Below are positions 45,190-59,877 of a stretch of DNA of 64,000 nt, one piece after another. Source of the DNA: Isoetes taiwanensis (Eukaryota; Streptophyta; Lycopodiopsida; Isoetales; Isoetaceae); the NCBI GenBank assembly GCA_021234155.1, contig JAJEKV010000014.1:7211563-7275562 (forward strand), in the 5' to 3' direction. Position 1 is the first letter of the stretch, and each line of letters begins with the position of its first letter. The translations under genes were made by a program, and so were the position numbers. Under the pieces are notes generated by a model. It had not been told where the DNA came from, did not search any database, and worked only from the letters and a program-made list of their open reading frames with translations.

Positions 45190-48100
45190 GTCTGTTGCAT
45201 ACTTTCCTATCCATGTTTTATTTGCATATAAACTTGTTCTACTCCATTACGGCAAGTTCCAAAGATCCGGCCATATAGGACTTGAATCTACCTATCTATC
45301 AAGATTATCTCTAGGCCATAATTCGCATTTATCTCAGGAGGATGTCCAAAATTGGCCCGACTAAAATAGCATGCACTTTACTACTGTATTTTGCGAGCGC
45401 GGTGTAAGGAAGCACTTCCTTTATAGTTCAACGGAAATCAAAAACAAAACTCTTCGTCCCTTTTCTGATCAAAATAACCCACTCTTTTGTTAATAAACTC
45501 TTTTATGTCAAGATATCGTTTGTAATCGTTAGCCTTTCACCTGTTATCTTATATCTTGTGCGACAAATACTGGTCATCAGCCATTATTATGAAACGAATC
45601 TCCACCAAAAGACATAACCCTCGTTTATGGGCATAGTCCGGCCATCTTCCTTCCATAACACGGAACAATATTTCCATTTCGCCGGAGGCATTGTTACCAC
45701 ATTCCCGGCTGACATGTCCGAGCTGACGGTAAGACCAATATTTTTGAATCAAAGAGAAGCCACAATAACCACTAAAAAGGCGCTGCGGCGGGATTTCGTC
45801 AATTATGGACAGATTGTATGAAAGTGACGGTAGCTCAGTATGAGTAATGTCTTATGAAATGAACATTACTCTGATTAAAGGCTGGTGGAGAAAAAAAAAG
45901 AACTTAGGGCCAGGGTCCGAATTACATACCTGCTTAGATTTAAGGCTACCAAAAATGCACAAATTTATAGTGTAGTTTCCTAGAAATCCATGAAATTTTA
46001 TGGAAATGGCTTGATAAAACGCCTGAAATTCAAAGTACCGGATTTTTCGGGGACAAACCCCCAATTTCAAACCCTGCTTATGGCTTATTTCTCGTGGGGC
46101 CCTACTTATATCATTATAGATGAATCGAAATGAAATAAAATAAATGCTTGTATCGTTTTCATCGATTAGATTAGAATAGAATAGAATAGAATAGAATATA
46201 TCGCTTTAGGAGAATAGAATGTCTAGGTGCAAGGAAAAGGCGAGGGCAATGGGTTTACTAATAGTTTTACAATAGGTTTATTAATAGTTTTCGTGGTGTG
46301 ATGTAGTCGTCAGATTTGCCACATGGCACGTTGGGATTCTTCTATACCTTTCAAGTTTATATATTTATAAGTTATATATATTTATGATATACGCACATGT
46401 ATAATACATGTGAACCATCCAGTCTTCTCTATTTCTCATCTTGACCATCCATATTTCAACCATTCAAATTTTTTGAAGTAAGTAGCTAAAGAGTTAACAC
46501 AAAAGGATCTAAAGAGCTTGGTATGGTGTAGCCTAGAGTGTCTCTATCCTAGAGCGCTTAGAATCTCTCACTATAAAATGTTATAAAAATGGTTTGACTT
46601 TGTCAATTTGCATGAATAAGCACTTCAAAGTCAACCTTTAACAAAAGTGCCTATTTTCACATGAGCGTGCATGCAATAAACATTGGCAGCATTGATGATA
46701 GTCTATTGAATCCAAGCTGCTGGTTATTAAAGTTGCTAAAGGTGCTAGCTATTGGATGCATACTAGATATTGAAAAAGCATCAATGTCAATCAATTTACT
46801 ACAATTGCTAGTTATTGGGTTGCTAGTTTAGTTGCTAGGTATTGATGCATAAGCACTTTGCCAATCCTTTAGGGTCTCTCATTACCCTAAGAAGGACGTT
46901 GACCAAAAAAAAATGGCATATGAAATGCCACCATAATGTTGGTGTGGTATGCGTGTTTCAAACCAGTTTGTCTCATAAAGCAATTGGTTTCGTAGGTCAT
47001 TTAGTTGGTCCCCACTCGACACTAAAAATCTCCTCCTCCTCAAGTAGGGAGTATGTGTGCTCTTTTGAAGGGTCTTCCTATGTCCCAGGAGGAAGGAGGC
47101 ATCGAAAAAACGAAATGATGCAAAAGTAGAGGTCACTTCACTTCTCTCCACCCACCATTGACTCTCTCTGGTAGGGGTAGTGTGTGCTCTTTGAAGGGGT
47201 CTTCATATTGAAGGAAAGGGTATGGTGTCAAAAAAATGGGTCACCACTTCTCTCCACCACACCATTAACTCTCTCTTGTAGGGTGTAGTTGATTTGGTGG
47301 AAGTCGGCGTCAATGGTGTTGCCAAAAAAGGTGGCGTGACATAGAAAATGGGCTTCACTTCACTTCTCTTCACAACTCCAGTGTGAGTCATCATTGTCTA
47401 GAAAAATGGCATGACCTAAAAATGCAAGAGTCTAGATTATATTGTATGGATGTAGATTTTATGGATGTGAGATATGGGATCAAAAGCCTTCCCTGCAAAG
47501 TGATGGAAGATAGCGAAGAAGTTGCAAAATGTAGGTATAATTGCATGGTAGCAAGAAAGGGATCAAAGAATTTCCTTAACCAAGGAAGAGATCATACATT
47601 TGCCTTAAGCAAGGAAGAGATTAGACATTTTGCCAAAACATTTGGTAAGGCAGGAAATGCTTGCTGAGATGTGGGTAGAGGCTTGAAGTGAAAATGCACT
47701 TCTGCCCTCCTTCATTACGAAGCTTCATATTTGGCATAAAATATTCCATATTTTGTAGGCGACACGTATCAGACTAAGCTCACATCATTTAAAATCAAGA
47801 AGGAGCATAACAGACACAACAAATTTTAAACTTATTCACTGACAGTATAGTAAAAGACAAATTACATATGTCATTATACGAAGACACTAGAAAGGAGTAT
47901 GGGATAAGTGCTTCATCTCTTTTGGATTTGTTTGCATTTCTTGCAAAGTAAAAGCTTATGTACATTTGCTGAAGGAGGAGAAACTACAAACTTGCAGAAA
48001 AAATTGATGTAGTTGAGGACATGGTGAGGACTTTGATAACAATAATGCAGAGAAGGAAGTTGCATTCGATTAGTTGTTAGATGATACCCATTCCAACCCC

Positions 48101-48397
48101 ATACAACAAATTTGCATAACATTAGACATGCGGGACTGACTGCTCTATATCAGCACATCCAAGCATCGAGAGCCAGATATTTGGTCCCCAAAGCATTCTA
48201 CCCAACATGCCCCACCTTGCATCAAATTGTTGGACTGAAGTCTAAAAGGGAATCTCTTTGTGTTCCTATCCTTACATACAAACACCTTGTAGAAATAAAT
48301 CCCTGTTAGATTTAGCATTTTCAAAGTCCACCCAATAGGAATTGAATAAGTTGAACTCTATAGTATAGCTGAGCTTATGTGTGGATTTTCTATGTAG
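45190..48397. other. Intron 8 of the beta-galactosidase gene, copy B
   Basis: This is the counterpart of 15498-18714 with the same AGAAT run, 115-bp tandem repeat (about 47035-47400) and unrecognised frame (47383-47667). The C-run of copy A near 18500 is here a plain TTTGGTCCCC, which suggests the A version is wrong. Confidence 0.7.
47035..47400. repeat. Imperfect tandem repeat in intron 8, copy B
   Basis: Same three-unit repeat as 17345-17700 with small indels. Confidence 0.65.
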
Positions 48398-51300
48398 TAT
48401 TTTGGAGGTACCAATTTTGGGCCGAACATCGGGTGGGCCATACATCACTACAAAGCTATGATTATGATTCACCAATTGATGAATATGGTAAGGGCATATG
48501 TTGATTCCTAAGGTTTGTTTTATTTGACATATTTTTCGAACTGAGTGGAAAGTACTAAGTACCTTTGCCGAAAGTGCTATGCTATCTAATATTAGCATTT
48601 GAGTTAACTATATTATTATAGTTTGATGTTCTAAAGGATCACCTTGGATTGGTTGGATTTAAATCAATGAGATGATATGGACCCTGAAAGGTACTGTGAA
48701 GTTGCATAAGGGAGAAATTTTGATGTACCAAGTTGTAAAGGGGCCTATGGCCGAGTTTGTCTAAATGCTTTTTTTTGCCAATTTAGTTACTGAAGCATGA
48801 GTAAATAATAATATGATAATAATATTAATAAATCTATTCACCATCTTACTTAATAATGAACATTGTCAACTTGAGGTCTCATCCTTTCTAGTATCTTCTG
48901 CATGGTAAGATGGCTGATCTTGGACGATCTGGCAAAACCTGCTGTAAACCACTTTTGCCGCCTGTCACAGCAGTGTTAGCTGACACTGCAATATGATGTC
49001 AAACTGCATTTAGGAACCACTTATTCTTGGACAAGAGCCAGTTTGAGGTGCAGGAAATCTTGCACAGAGTTTGTAAAATGTTGGACGTGACAGAAATTTC
49101 TCATTCCAAGCATGTGGATTGCATTGATAATGTTGTAAAATATTGTGCAGAAAGGATAATCCCATTATAGGTACTCATGGTTATAATATATTCTTCCAGG
49201 ACAAATAAGACAGCCTAAATGGGGCCACCTAAAGGGACTTACATAAGTCCCTTAAGTTATATGAATCAGCACTAGGATCAAATAACCCTACATATATATC
49301 TTTTGGTTCAAACCTGGAGGTAAGCTAACTGTGATCTTTAGGATGAAAAGGAATCCTCTTTTTCTTGAAAAGTATATTATAGGTATTTTCAACTGCGCTT
49401 GTGACCTATGCAGGCTCATGTTTATGGGAACATAGGATCAAGTGTATGTGCAGCTTTTTCTTGCCAACATTGACCCCTCAGCAGGGTGGAGCGGTGAAGT
49501 TCAGCGGGCAGACATATCTTTTGCCAGCATGGTCCGTCAGTATACTTCCTGATTGCAGCCAAGTTGTATTCAATACAGCAAAGGTAACACTCTGGGTAGT
49601 ACTTCTGTTATTTTTAACAGTTCTGATTAGTCTTCTATTTGGAAGTGCATTCAATATGGTTTAGGGTGTTTTAGCTATTAGCGTAAGATTACAATGATGA
49701 AGAAGTGGACGGGGAAATTGAAAGGAGTAATGTAAGAATAGAGACCAAAGATGAAATGGGATCCAGCCTTGAAAAAATAATTTGGAGAAAAGAGGAAAAC
49801 ATATCACAAAAAGTACATAGCATGTGTCGCCCTCTTTGGCCCCATACATGGGATCCTTTTTCCCGTGATTTAAGCCTGGATTCTTCCTAGCAAGGAATAG
49901 CTCATTGGATTTTGGTCATATTGTGCCAGGAAGGCAATACCCTAGAGGAATAGTGGCAACTGCTTCCACTGATGAAAAGGCGTCGTCATGCTGAGTTTTC
50001 AGGATAAAGACCTTGAAGCAAGGAACAGTATAATGGGTTATGCTAAAATGTTGATTATCCGAGAGATGGATTGAGATTTACATCGTGTGTTGAACATATT
50101 ACAACTGATGTATGTGCTGTTAAGTAATTGTCCCTGCGATTGTGTTAGTATTTGTGTGATATTTTTTTGTATTATAGCATGCATCACATTCCTTTAACAC
50201 ATAGAAAACAATTTGATTAATCTACTATTTTAAACATCTGATGGCATCCTAAATGCACATGCAATCTTGCCAGGAGTCGTGATAATTTTGGGCGTAAATT
50301 GCAGGTTAATCAACAAACCACTATAACAACAGTGGAACTGCATAGTCTTGGCGTTCTTCACAAAGAACAGGAAATTTCAACAGACTAGCATCAGGATTGG
50401 AATGGGAAACAATTGGCGAGCCTGTTGGAGCTTTGAGAATTTTATAAGAACAACGGGACTTCTTGAGCAGATAAAACCACTAAGGATACTACTGATTACC
50501 TGTGGTACATTACTAGGTAATTAAACTGTTTCTTTATAAGGCGACAGGTAGTTTCACTACTCAAGTTCTGGCATGTCCATCTTCCTGGGACAACAGTGTG
50601 CAGGTTCCTGAAGCAACATCTGCTGTGCTCGCAATTGAAAGCATGAGGGATGTGCTTTATATATACGTGAATGGGATACTTGCAGGTATTGGTTATTCAC
50701 AATTTATGAAATCCATTTAAAACTATGTACTGCTAATTTTTCTTTATCCGTAGGAAGTGCAAACTCAATAAGCTCTTCCAATACTTTGCATATCAATGTT
50801 GAACAACCTATTCAGCTAAATGCTGGAGCAAACACGTTGGCACTATTGTGCACAACAGTTGGCCTTCAGGTAAGACACTCCTTTATTTGTGAAAAAAACT
50901 TCAAATTAACTTCTTTTTGCATAGCTTTCACAATATGTTTTCAGAACCTAATTCTCTTGAGTCGTTTGCAAAGTTGCAAGTAGAAGGTACGTGTATAAAT
51001 TAAAGCGTCTCTACCACTATGAACCTCATATATACTATGTCCAGGATTCATAGACATTATGCTTAATTCTGCAGTCCCAGACTCCTTTGACATCTAGTCT
51101 ATCATCATGTTACCCTACATCATCAATAGGTTCTTTTACTCTTGAATCTGGTCCCTATATGGTATATCAAAGGGCCTTGTATCGTTAACTGCTTGTACTG
51201 CAGAAGGTCTTGTCTTTCATCTTAAACATAACTTGAGACTAATTTGTTGGTGGGAATTTTGCAAAGAACTATGGGGCTTTTCTTGAGACATGGGTTGCTG

Positions 51301-52438
51301 GGATTAATGGACCTGTGTTGTTAAAGGTCTTCCATCTGGAGATATATGAACTTGACTTCACAAGAATGGACACATCAGGTATATTTTCTTGCTCTGAAGT
51401 AAGCGTAATTACAAATAATGATATATAAAGTGGACAATCTGAGGAAGAAACAACAAAAGTATGTTTGCTGAAGAGCATACATCTTAAGCTCAGGTGTATG
51501 TTGTTACGGTGGTGGCGTGTAGGTGGGTCTCGAGGGTGAGCAGCAAAATCTGTTCCACGGAGGAAGGGTCTACCAGCATGTTATGGAAACTTTCATCAGT
51601 TTCTAAGAGTCAACCTCTAGTTTGGTATAAGGTATGGCACTTTCTTTTAGGTATGGTACTTTTTTTTTTCAACAAGACATTGTCTTTGGAATATGCTGGT
51701 CGATAATGTATATGATTTCATTGCAGACTACGTTTGATGCTCCTCAGGATCAAATCCAGTTTCAATAGACCTAGGTAGCATGGGAAAGGTCAGGCTTGGG
51801 TTAATGGACAAAGTATAGGACGTTTCTGGTCAATATTGGCTTCACAGACTGGATGCCAGTCATGTGATTATCGTGGCAGTTATTCTTCATCAAAATGTCG
51901 AACTGGCTGTGGCCAACCTTCTCAGCGATGGTAATTCAACACTTTCATACCTAGGATATGTGCAACCACCCTGAGGTTTTATGTGAACTTGACTGGCAAG
52001 GCAGCATAGATTGAAACCAGGAATAAGCCCCTACATTTTGCAGACTTAGTTGGCAGGCTCATTATTGTCTTGTACAGGAAACAAGCTACAATAGGCAACT
52101 TTGGACTTGGCATGTCAAGTAGATGGACGAACATAACCGTCTTTATAGAAAATGCAGTATGATTAGAGGCTCATCTTTGTCTTCCATTGGCCATAGTCAT
52201 TCTTGCATATACAAGTTACTATACCAGGCAATGCCAGTTCCTTTAGAATAACTTTAAATACTATGAATGACAGTGTCTTTAGAATAACTTTAAATACATA
52301 AAGGGTGTTGTGTATTACAGGTACCATATTCCACGGGCGTGGCTTAAAGGTACTGGAAACCTTCTGGTATTACTTGAGGAAGTTGGTGGGGATCCTTCTG
52401 GAATATCCATAGGAACACGTTCGGTTACTGCAACATAA

Positions 52439-55400
52439 CAGCGAATGCTTTTATGTATGTAAATCGAAGGCTCTTATAATTTTCGGAAAACCTTATCATT
52501 GTTATATAATAGTGAAATCGAATGTCAATCATCATGCCTTTTAGAAAATGAAATGAACAGAAAATTAAGATAAATAGCAATGCTGTCAAGTCTTTGAATT
52601 CTGTATTAATGCATACATTTGCAAAAGTAGCCAATATGCGCATCTCTAGCATGAGCTGTAGGTTTTCTTTGGTTGAAAATCTTCAAGTCTTTTTGGTATC
52701 ATTTTTTCAAAAGTTTGGAGGCTATTAACTCCGGTCATTATAGTATCACATGTGTCTTAGCTTCTATTTCCGGTAGAGGCCAGAGAACTCACTTGTAATA
52801 TGATCATCTTTTACAAGGGATTACCTCCGTGCTGTCCTAGACTAGAAACCAGTTAAGTAGCTACCTAGTTTGCCTCAATTGCGCTCCTTTTCTACCATTA
52901 TTACCAGGTGGAATTGCCAAGATGGTCGGTAAACCACTGCAAGGTTCAAAAAATATTTGAACTTAGTGTGTATTGGATTTTTTATATACTAGAATTCAAA
53001 TACATGGGAACTTACATATAAGCTTTGTCCTTTCTACTAGTTCTTTTTTCTTGGTATACAAAAAAACTTATGTGGAAATTGCGAAGTCAACCGAAAATCT
53101 TTAAGCCATACTACCCTGAATAGGCGGTGCAATTTGAGCTAAAATATAGCAGTGCAATTTGAGCTTGGCAATTTTTTGTGAAGAGGGCTTTACCCTTAAA
53201 AATCTAGCACTGTTGCTAGACGAGGCATCACAAGTGGTAGCGCCACCTCTACTCATTTTTTTTTAAGGCTTAAAGCCCGTCAACCATGAAAATTATCTGG
53301 TACATAGCTTATGGGATCTAACATTACTATGCAAGATCGAAAGCCTTGCATATAAAGTAAAATGACAATGGACTAGGTTAATGGCTATCTAATCTAACAT
53401 ATATAATTGAGTTTTATTTTTGGGAAGGTTCAATTATACCTCTCAAATTTGCAATTATTCCAAAAATGCTCTCAAATAAAGAGCATTTTCTGAAATATGC
53501 TACTATAGTTTTTGTAGCTTCTCAAATTCAAAAGTTTTTATAAACATTATAGATAGTTTAACTTTACTCTTTCAACTCTAATCACTCTTTTTTTAAATAC
53601 AAAAAAGATAGGAGCCGTTGCTTCAACCATTGAACCTTGACAGGAGAAATCATGGTTGTACATGTGGCAAGGAGAAAAAAAAAAGGAGAAAGCTACCGGA
53701 TGCCATGGGCGACCCTCCATCTTGGATCAAAGCCAATCCATCTTATTGATTAGGGAACCTAGCTATTTTGAAACCATCTCTAAAACTCTCCCTAAAGAAA
53801 ATCGAGATAGAGTATGCATACATACTAACCGACCAGACAAGAAATAAGCTCTGATCTGGGGATAAACACAGACAAGACACAGAAGAAAGCAGAATGTGAA
53901 GCCTGAGGAGAAGCGGCGGGGAATCGGTGGGGATTTGAACCCCTGATCCAACCAGCCAACAACCAGCGAATCAAATCATCCGGGCCCAAAACTTCGAAGT
54001 GATTTGTGGGTTTGTTGGTACATTTGCTAGAAAATAAGGAAAGAAGGAGATCGAAATCGGTACTCAAAGGTAATTTGCAAAGGCGGAACTCCAAACATTC
54101 AAATCCCGTGTCATGGTTCCTATACAACACGAGAAAAGAAAGCCTGCAAAAACACCCATCTCGGCCTGAGAGGAAAGAAGTAAGCGTCACGCAATTAAGC
54201 CCGTGGAGGCTATGGGGGAAAAACCCATCCAACGGCGACAAGGGTTTTCAAAAATTCAACCCCATTTACAAGCTGAAGGCTCATCGGGGAACCTAATAGA
54301 TAATTTAAAGACACATCATCTCCAAACCTAAAACACATATCTCCATTTTCCTCACAAAAGCGAGAACTATGGCTATCGACCACGATTAGAAAGTGCCTAG
54401 GCACCTTTAGAATGGAAATCATAGTCATAGGCAGGGGGCTCAACCCGGTTGCCCGGTTTTGCAAACAACCACCCGGATACGAGCAAGGGATGGATCCGAA
54501 GCTGTAGCATGTAGTAGAAAAATGTTTGTGGATATAAAGGCTTTCCTTTTATTAGCTTGGCGTCCACCTTTATATACATCCTATCTTCGTATGAAGGTTC
54601 CTCCTTTATATTGAAATGGTCCACATTTTTTCTATTTTATATTTGATGCCGTTATAATATCTTCTCCATCCCTATATATTTTAGTGGCCGTTAGATATGG
54701 TGCTTAAAATCAATTTGAACCAAATACCCTTTTTACGGGTATTTTTGGAATATTTAAAAGTTGAGGGGTATGTTTGGATTTTTTTTTCGTTTATTTTTGG
54801 TCTTTTTTATTTTCCCGTTATCAAAAGTGCAGTGAAAGCACCGTGGCAGAAAATTTTGTCCTTTGCTTACAACACTTGTCAAGGAAAAACTTTACGTGCG
54901 GCCGATTAGGTTTTGCGGTTTGTCCCGCAGAACTTCGCCTTGTAGATTTTTGCTAGTTCGACACAAACAAGGATTGATTACGCCCGCCGTCATTCCATAT
55001 CAAACCTTTTTTTTTTCTTGAGTTGAATCAAAGGCGCTTCGGTTTATGGTAAGCTCTTAGCGATAAAACCGATCTTTCGGCGGCTCAAAGGCATGCTCAT
55101 CCTTCCTTTCTTTTCGATCAATTTGAATCTTTGGGAGGCGTCGTAGAAGGCCCTACAAATCCTCGATGCTTTGGGAGTCCTCTTCTAAAAATACACATTC
55201 TCTATTTCTGAGTTCTACAAATCGGTTTGATTTGAATGTAGAACACTTGTTTACGAGGACGTGGGTGATTTGGACATCTTATTCTGGAACCCCAGCTTCA
55301 TGATTTACGGTTCTGTCCTTTGAGTTTGGCTATGGCGTAGTCCTACAATCAGCACATGTAAAAAAGGAGGAAGAGTTATAAGCCATCAGTATCTTAGCCT

Positions 55401-55700
55401 AGACTACAACAATAACAGTACGACCAGATGAATAAATGCCTTCAACACTCCTATATTGACCATAGTAACCAATCAGACCCTCGATGAAATGCCTTCTGCT
55501 TAGCTAGGGCACATGCACTTGGGTAGGATGCCAAGAGAACAGATTGGTTATTCAATATACTGTTAAATAAACCTTGGAGAGGCAATGCTCACATGGTTCG
55601 ATATCTAAATGGAAGCGGGCATCTTGGAGATACAAAGATCCGTTGTGATGCCTTAAGGCATTTACATGCAAACACCTATGTAAAACTTGCCATCAAAGTA
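52439..55700. other. Region without a recognised gene, copy B
   Basis: Counterpart of 22759-26039. Nearly identical to A as far as about 53640, then heavily altered to 55250. The short open frames seen in A are not kept, which argues against any of them being real genes. Confidence 0.5.
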
Positions 55701-58205
55701 TAGAAACTTTAGGATGAAGAAACTTATTTCAAAGCCAGTGCCATGTACGAGCCCACATGGGTTTTGGGATCTATAATTCCCACTTGTTTGGTAGTGGGAG
55801 AGGTTGTCGAGCTAAGAGGAGATGATATATGGAACGGACAAAGTACTTGCCTTTGCGTATATCCTCGTGACAACCCCAGGACATCCTTTCCATGATACCA
55901 ACTTCCACTATGAGAGGCAAGTACTCTGCTACCTCTCCCACACAATTACATCCCAGCGTGAGATGAAGAATTTTTGCTTGAAAGCATGAGACCATGACAA
56001 GAGGCGGCCACCTTCATACCATGCTTTAATAGAGAACACGGGGATGAATTAATGCGGCAAGTGGAGGTGCTGAGAGGTTTGGCAGTAATGGCACCCACCA
56101 CCATTGAAGAGCATGGGTAGAGGGACATGGCCGAATAGATATCTGATTGCACCATGTTGCCAATGTGCATTTGAAAACGGCTCAAGAGTGTGAAATAGAG
56201 CCCAAGGAAGAATTGGTTTTGTTGCCTTCTTGCCTAAAGGAATATAATGTCAAGAGATTTTTTGAGAAGATGTAGATTAGCGAGTCATCTTCATCATTGG
56301 GAACCTCAAATGAATTTTGAGATGAGGACCTTACTTTGCAGTAAGAAGCCCATCATATCCATGCCACCTACCCACTTGGAGAGGATGCATTTAGACCAAG
56401 CCACCGTAACTACAATATCCTCCTGAATGCCAGTCCATATAAAATTTGGACTATTATAACGAGCTCTTTGTACTTTAACTTTTGTGGGGCTAGCAACAAA
56501 AAAGCCATATAAACATGGAAACTCTAAGAAATTATTTGACCTTTGTAATCACATTTGCCCTTGAGAGAACTGCGGGTTGACCACCAAAATAAGTGTTTCT
56601 TCAAATCCTTAATAATTTCTTCCCATGGTGCTCTGCACTAACATGAAAGCCATGGGAATTCAAGTAGCTTTGTGGCCTCTCCAAAAACAAGAAGCTGCCA
56701 TAGATAATCATGAAGATATCTTTGGAATTGGGTGTCCAAGCGTCCATAAGGCTACACACTTTTGCCAACCCACCAACACACTAAAAGCCGGTGAGAATGT
56801 ATCTAAGAGCGGTTTGCAACTTCAAGATTTCGGAACTAGAAATAAAAAGGAGGCGTATTATTTGCATATTGATTGCCAACATCGCATACCATCCTCCATA
56901 GCGAGACCACGAAGGACCCCCTCCCTTTGTCACAACAATAAATAAGCGTGACATGCCTCATAACAATTGTGAGAAGAGTGGTACCAAAGGGCATGCGATG
57001 AATACCGACCAAGTGGAAAAACCTCGATGACTCATGATGAAAGAGAATAGGCTGGGCGAGACATGTAGTCGGTGGCGATTTTAGTGGTACTATATCGTAA
57101 TCTGGCTATCACTATTTTGGCAATAATTTTATATTCGAAACTTTTTTGGAAGGCGATAAGTTTTGTCCATTTAAAATTTATGTAGTGCATGTGGCGATAA
57201 ATGTTAATCACTAACGTATTTGTGTAGTACTTGTAACGATGTAAAATCCTATCATAGCATTGTCAGTATCGGCATTTTATACTTTTTCCCTTTAGAACAG
57301 TTAAATTTTTAACTTAGGCATCCAATATAATGATACATGTAAGTGCCACTAAAGTAATGTCGTAAGCTCCCATTTTGTTTTGGTGATTGAGAGTAGTATT
57401 TTTTTTAAATATAGTTGTATCCCATTGTAAAGACATCAAAATAGCTTTATCACATTCTATAGAGATTTAAGACATAGTTATGGCACAAATAAAAATTCAA
57501 AACCTTCACCTCTATACTCCTTGGCTATATGGGATTGGTAACTCTATGGTTTCTAAGTAGGTGATCTGTTTGAGATTTAAGAATTGAGATTATTGATAAG
57601 AGGCAAAAAAACTCCTTCACTAAGTTCACATAGTTGGCGAATGTGGTAGAAGATGGAATGCTTCTCTAGAAAAATCTGGCGAATTAATCTCATTATTTTA
57701 CTGAAGGAAGCCTACTAAGCATAGTGACAATTTTTTCAAAAATCTAAAAATTTAGCAATTTTGCGATAAATAGCCACTAAAATCAACACTGCATGTAGTT
57801 TTATGACATCTAATATGAATTGCCACCCAAATCCCAATCTAAACATACACAAGCACATGGAATCCCAGCCCGACCTTTGCCATATGCCTTCACAAAATCA
57901 AGTTTAAGATATATAACATGTTCATTTCATCGAGTGCACGATAGATTCTCTCATATAGAACATCACATTATTAAGAATGTATCTTCTCAAAAGAAATCCT
58001 GATTGAGATGTAGAAATGGACTGCCAAAATATCCTTCATCCTCTGCTTGGCAAATATTTTTATATAGCGATGATGGTAAAAGTAATTTGTCGCCAATTAC
58101 TTTTCATCATCGGTTTATCCTTCAAATCTAAAGTAATTTGATTTGAAGAAACCAGACCATGCTCAAGACATTCTCTAACTTGTGTCTAACCCTTTTTGGG
58201 CTAAT
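55700..58205 (-). pseudogene. Non-LTR (LINE) retrotransposon relic, copy B
   Basis: Same relic as 26040-28560 and the same orientation. The block with the altered catalytic site (about 56560-56990) is much more broken than in A by small indels, while the 3' part (55724-56185) is almost unchanged. Confidence 0.8.
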
Positions 58206-58325
58206 AGAATTCCCCGTGAAAATAACTTAAACTAAGTGTTCAACACTGAGATAAATTATCTAGCACATTAGGGATGCATAATGCTATTTTAAAGTTTTAA
58301 ATTGGTTGAACTAAGCAAGCACTAT

Positions 58326-59877
58326 TGTGACGCTCCCCGAACCTATACGATGTTCCCATCATATAAATATGGGAAATTCCCTTTTCTAGCAACTCTATCA
58401 CCAAAAAAGTCCCTCCGTCTGACTCTGATCAATTGAGATGGTCAAGTGTCGGATGAAGGACCAGAAGGTGTCATTGCCCCGTGCCTTCTCTAGGATATCC
58501 TATATACTGTGGAAGCGTACATACATATTAGCACTAGCAAATATACACATAAAATAATATGCCACTGCGAAGGTGTAGCCCATCCATCATTAATACGAAC
58601 AACAACATAATATTAATATAACATATAAAATGCATCATAAATGAGGGTTCTACCCCGGATTTCGGACTTAAGGGGTCGACCAATGGTGGGGTTTCAGAAT
58701 AATAACAGACGAGTCATGACAAGCGACATTGGCTAGCATAGAACATTGGCTAGTGTAGTCCACTCTATTTGCCCCTCAGTTTGCACACTTTGCGGATAGA
58801 CTAAAATATGCTATCGTGATTGTAGCCTTAGGAGATGTAATCTCATGGAATCACCCTATGAGACTACTTCATCTTGCATCTCACGGTCGGTGTGGCGGGG
58901 AATGGGACAAGTCCCTTTAGGAGCCAAAGGGTTCCATGGGTAGCTAGAGGACTTAGGTCCATACCGACTTTAACCCCCAAAATCCATGGGTGAGATTCCT
59001 CCCCACTGTTGAGCCTAGGACATCCTTTCTAAGCGATTGCACGTGACCTAGGGGTGTCGGACCCATACTTTCGGCCTTTTGTGATGAGCGACTATAAGCC
59101 TAGCACACTATAGGGACCCGGTAGCATTGCCCATCAAGGTCCCACCTCCACATCACCCTTTGTGTCCGATTTATGCGGTGCTCAATCACATCATAACATC
59201 CCGGCCGGAGGAGGGCTCTTGTGCCACGGGCCACAATTATTGGGATTTATGGGATTCTAGCTAGAAACATCTCTATTCTTACTAGCCTTTAGGTCTCTAC
59301 CCTCTCTTATCCCATAAGGACAAGAGTTGCAGCAAAAGAACTGCCATAAATCACAAATCCATTCATAACTTCAAATAGAGCATCAATATAAGATTAACCA
59401 TTCATCTAAGCAAACAAGGGCTAATCGTTAACTAGAATCTCAAGCTAACTAAGCCTAGTAACTGGTATCCTAGCTACACCTACTATCTCTCAGGTTCTCC
59501 ATGCTCGGCTGGTTGAATAGGCTCCTCCTCCTTCTCCAATTGCCCCCAAATGGATTTGGGGCAAATTGAGGATAAACTTAATTTAGATGATCTCTAATTG
59601 GCAAATCCTTTTGCCCAATCATTTTGAAGCTGCGTTGATTAATATCTTCCTCCCTAAAATTAGAGTTTTGCCCTAATTTCGAGTTAGGGGTTTAGATTAA
59701 TGAAAATGGGTCCATTAATTAACATAGCCAATGTTAATTAATATGCATTACCATTATAGTCCTTACTAGCGTATAATGTATTGGAATATCCATGGTATGG
59801 TGACGTACTTGTGAATTAGCCGTGTGTTATACATTACGTGTATCTATACAATGCATATAATACACTGGAATGTCACA
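58326..59877 (-). repeat. Long LTR, copy B
   Basis: Begins TGTGAC and ends GTCACA like copy A, 1552 bp. Its central third (58640-59220) carries many small differences from A; both ends and flanks are the same. Confidence 0.6.

Larger units (their letters stand above)
42866..52438 (+). pseudogene. Beta-galactosidase (GH35), copy B, frame-broken
   Basis: All 18 exons of the copy-A gene can be traced in order, and most splice sites are kept. The frame is broken many times. Exon 1 loses seven bases after the fourth codon. Exon 2 loses the Phe-Trp-Asn block (TTTAAGATG instead of TTTTGGAATG). Exon 5 loses one base before its donor, and exon 9 gains one. The nucleophile motif is destroyed by loss of CGAG and other bases (44899-44920). 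The acid/base motif Ile-Glu-Asn-Glu-Tyr at about 44219 is intact and the last exon (52321-52438) is identical to A. Breaks cluster in patches and at CHG sites. Either this is a dead tandem paralogue or, I think more likely, a poorly corrected second copy of the same gene. Confidence 0.85.

Noticed and set aside
42866-52438. Copy B of the beta-galactosidase gene as an independently evolving paralogue
   Set aside because: Divergence should be spread over introns and exons and favour substitutions. Instead differences are mostly small indels in patches, with near identity between the patches, so paralogy by slow divergence is not supported.
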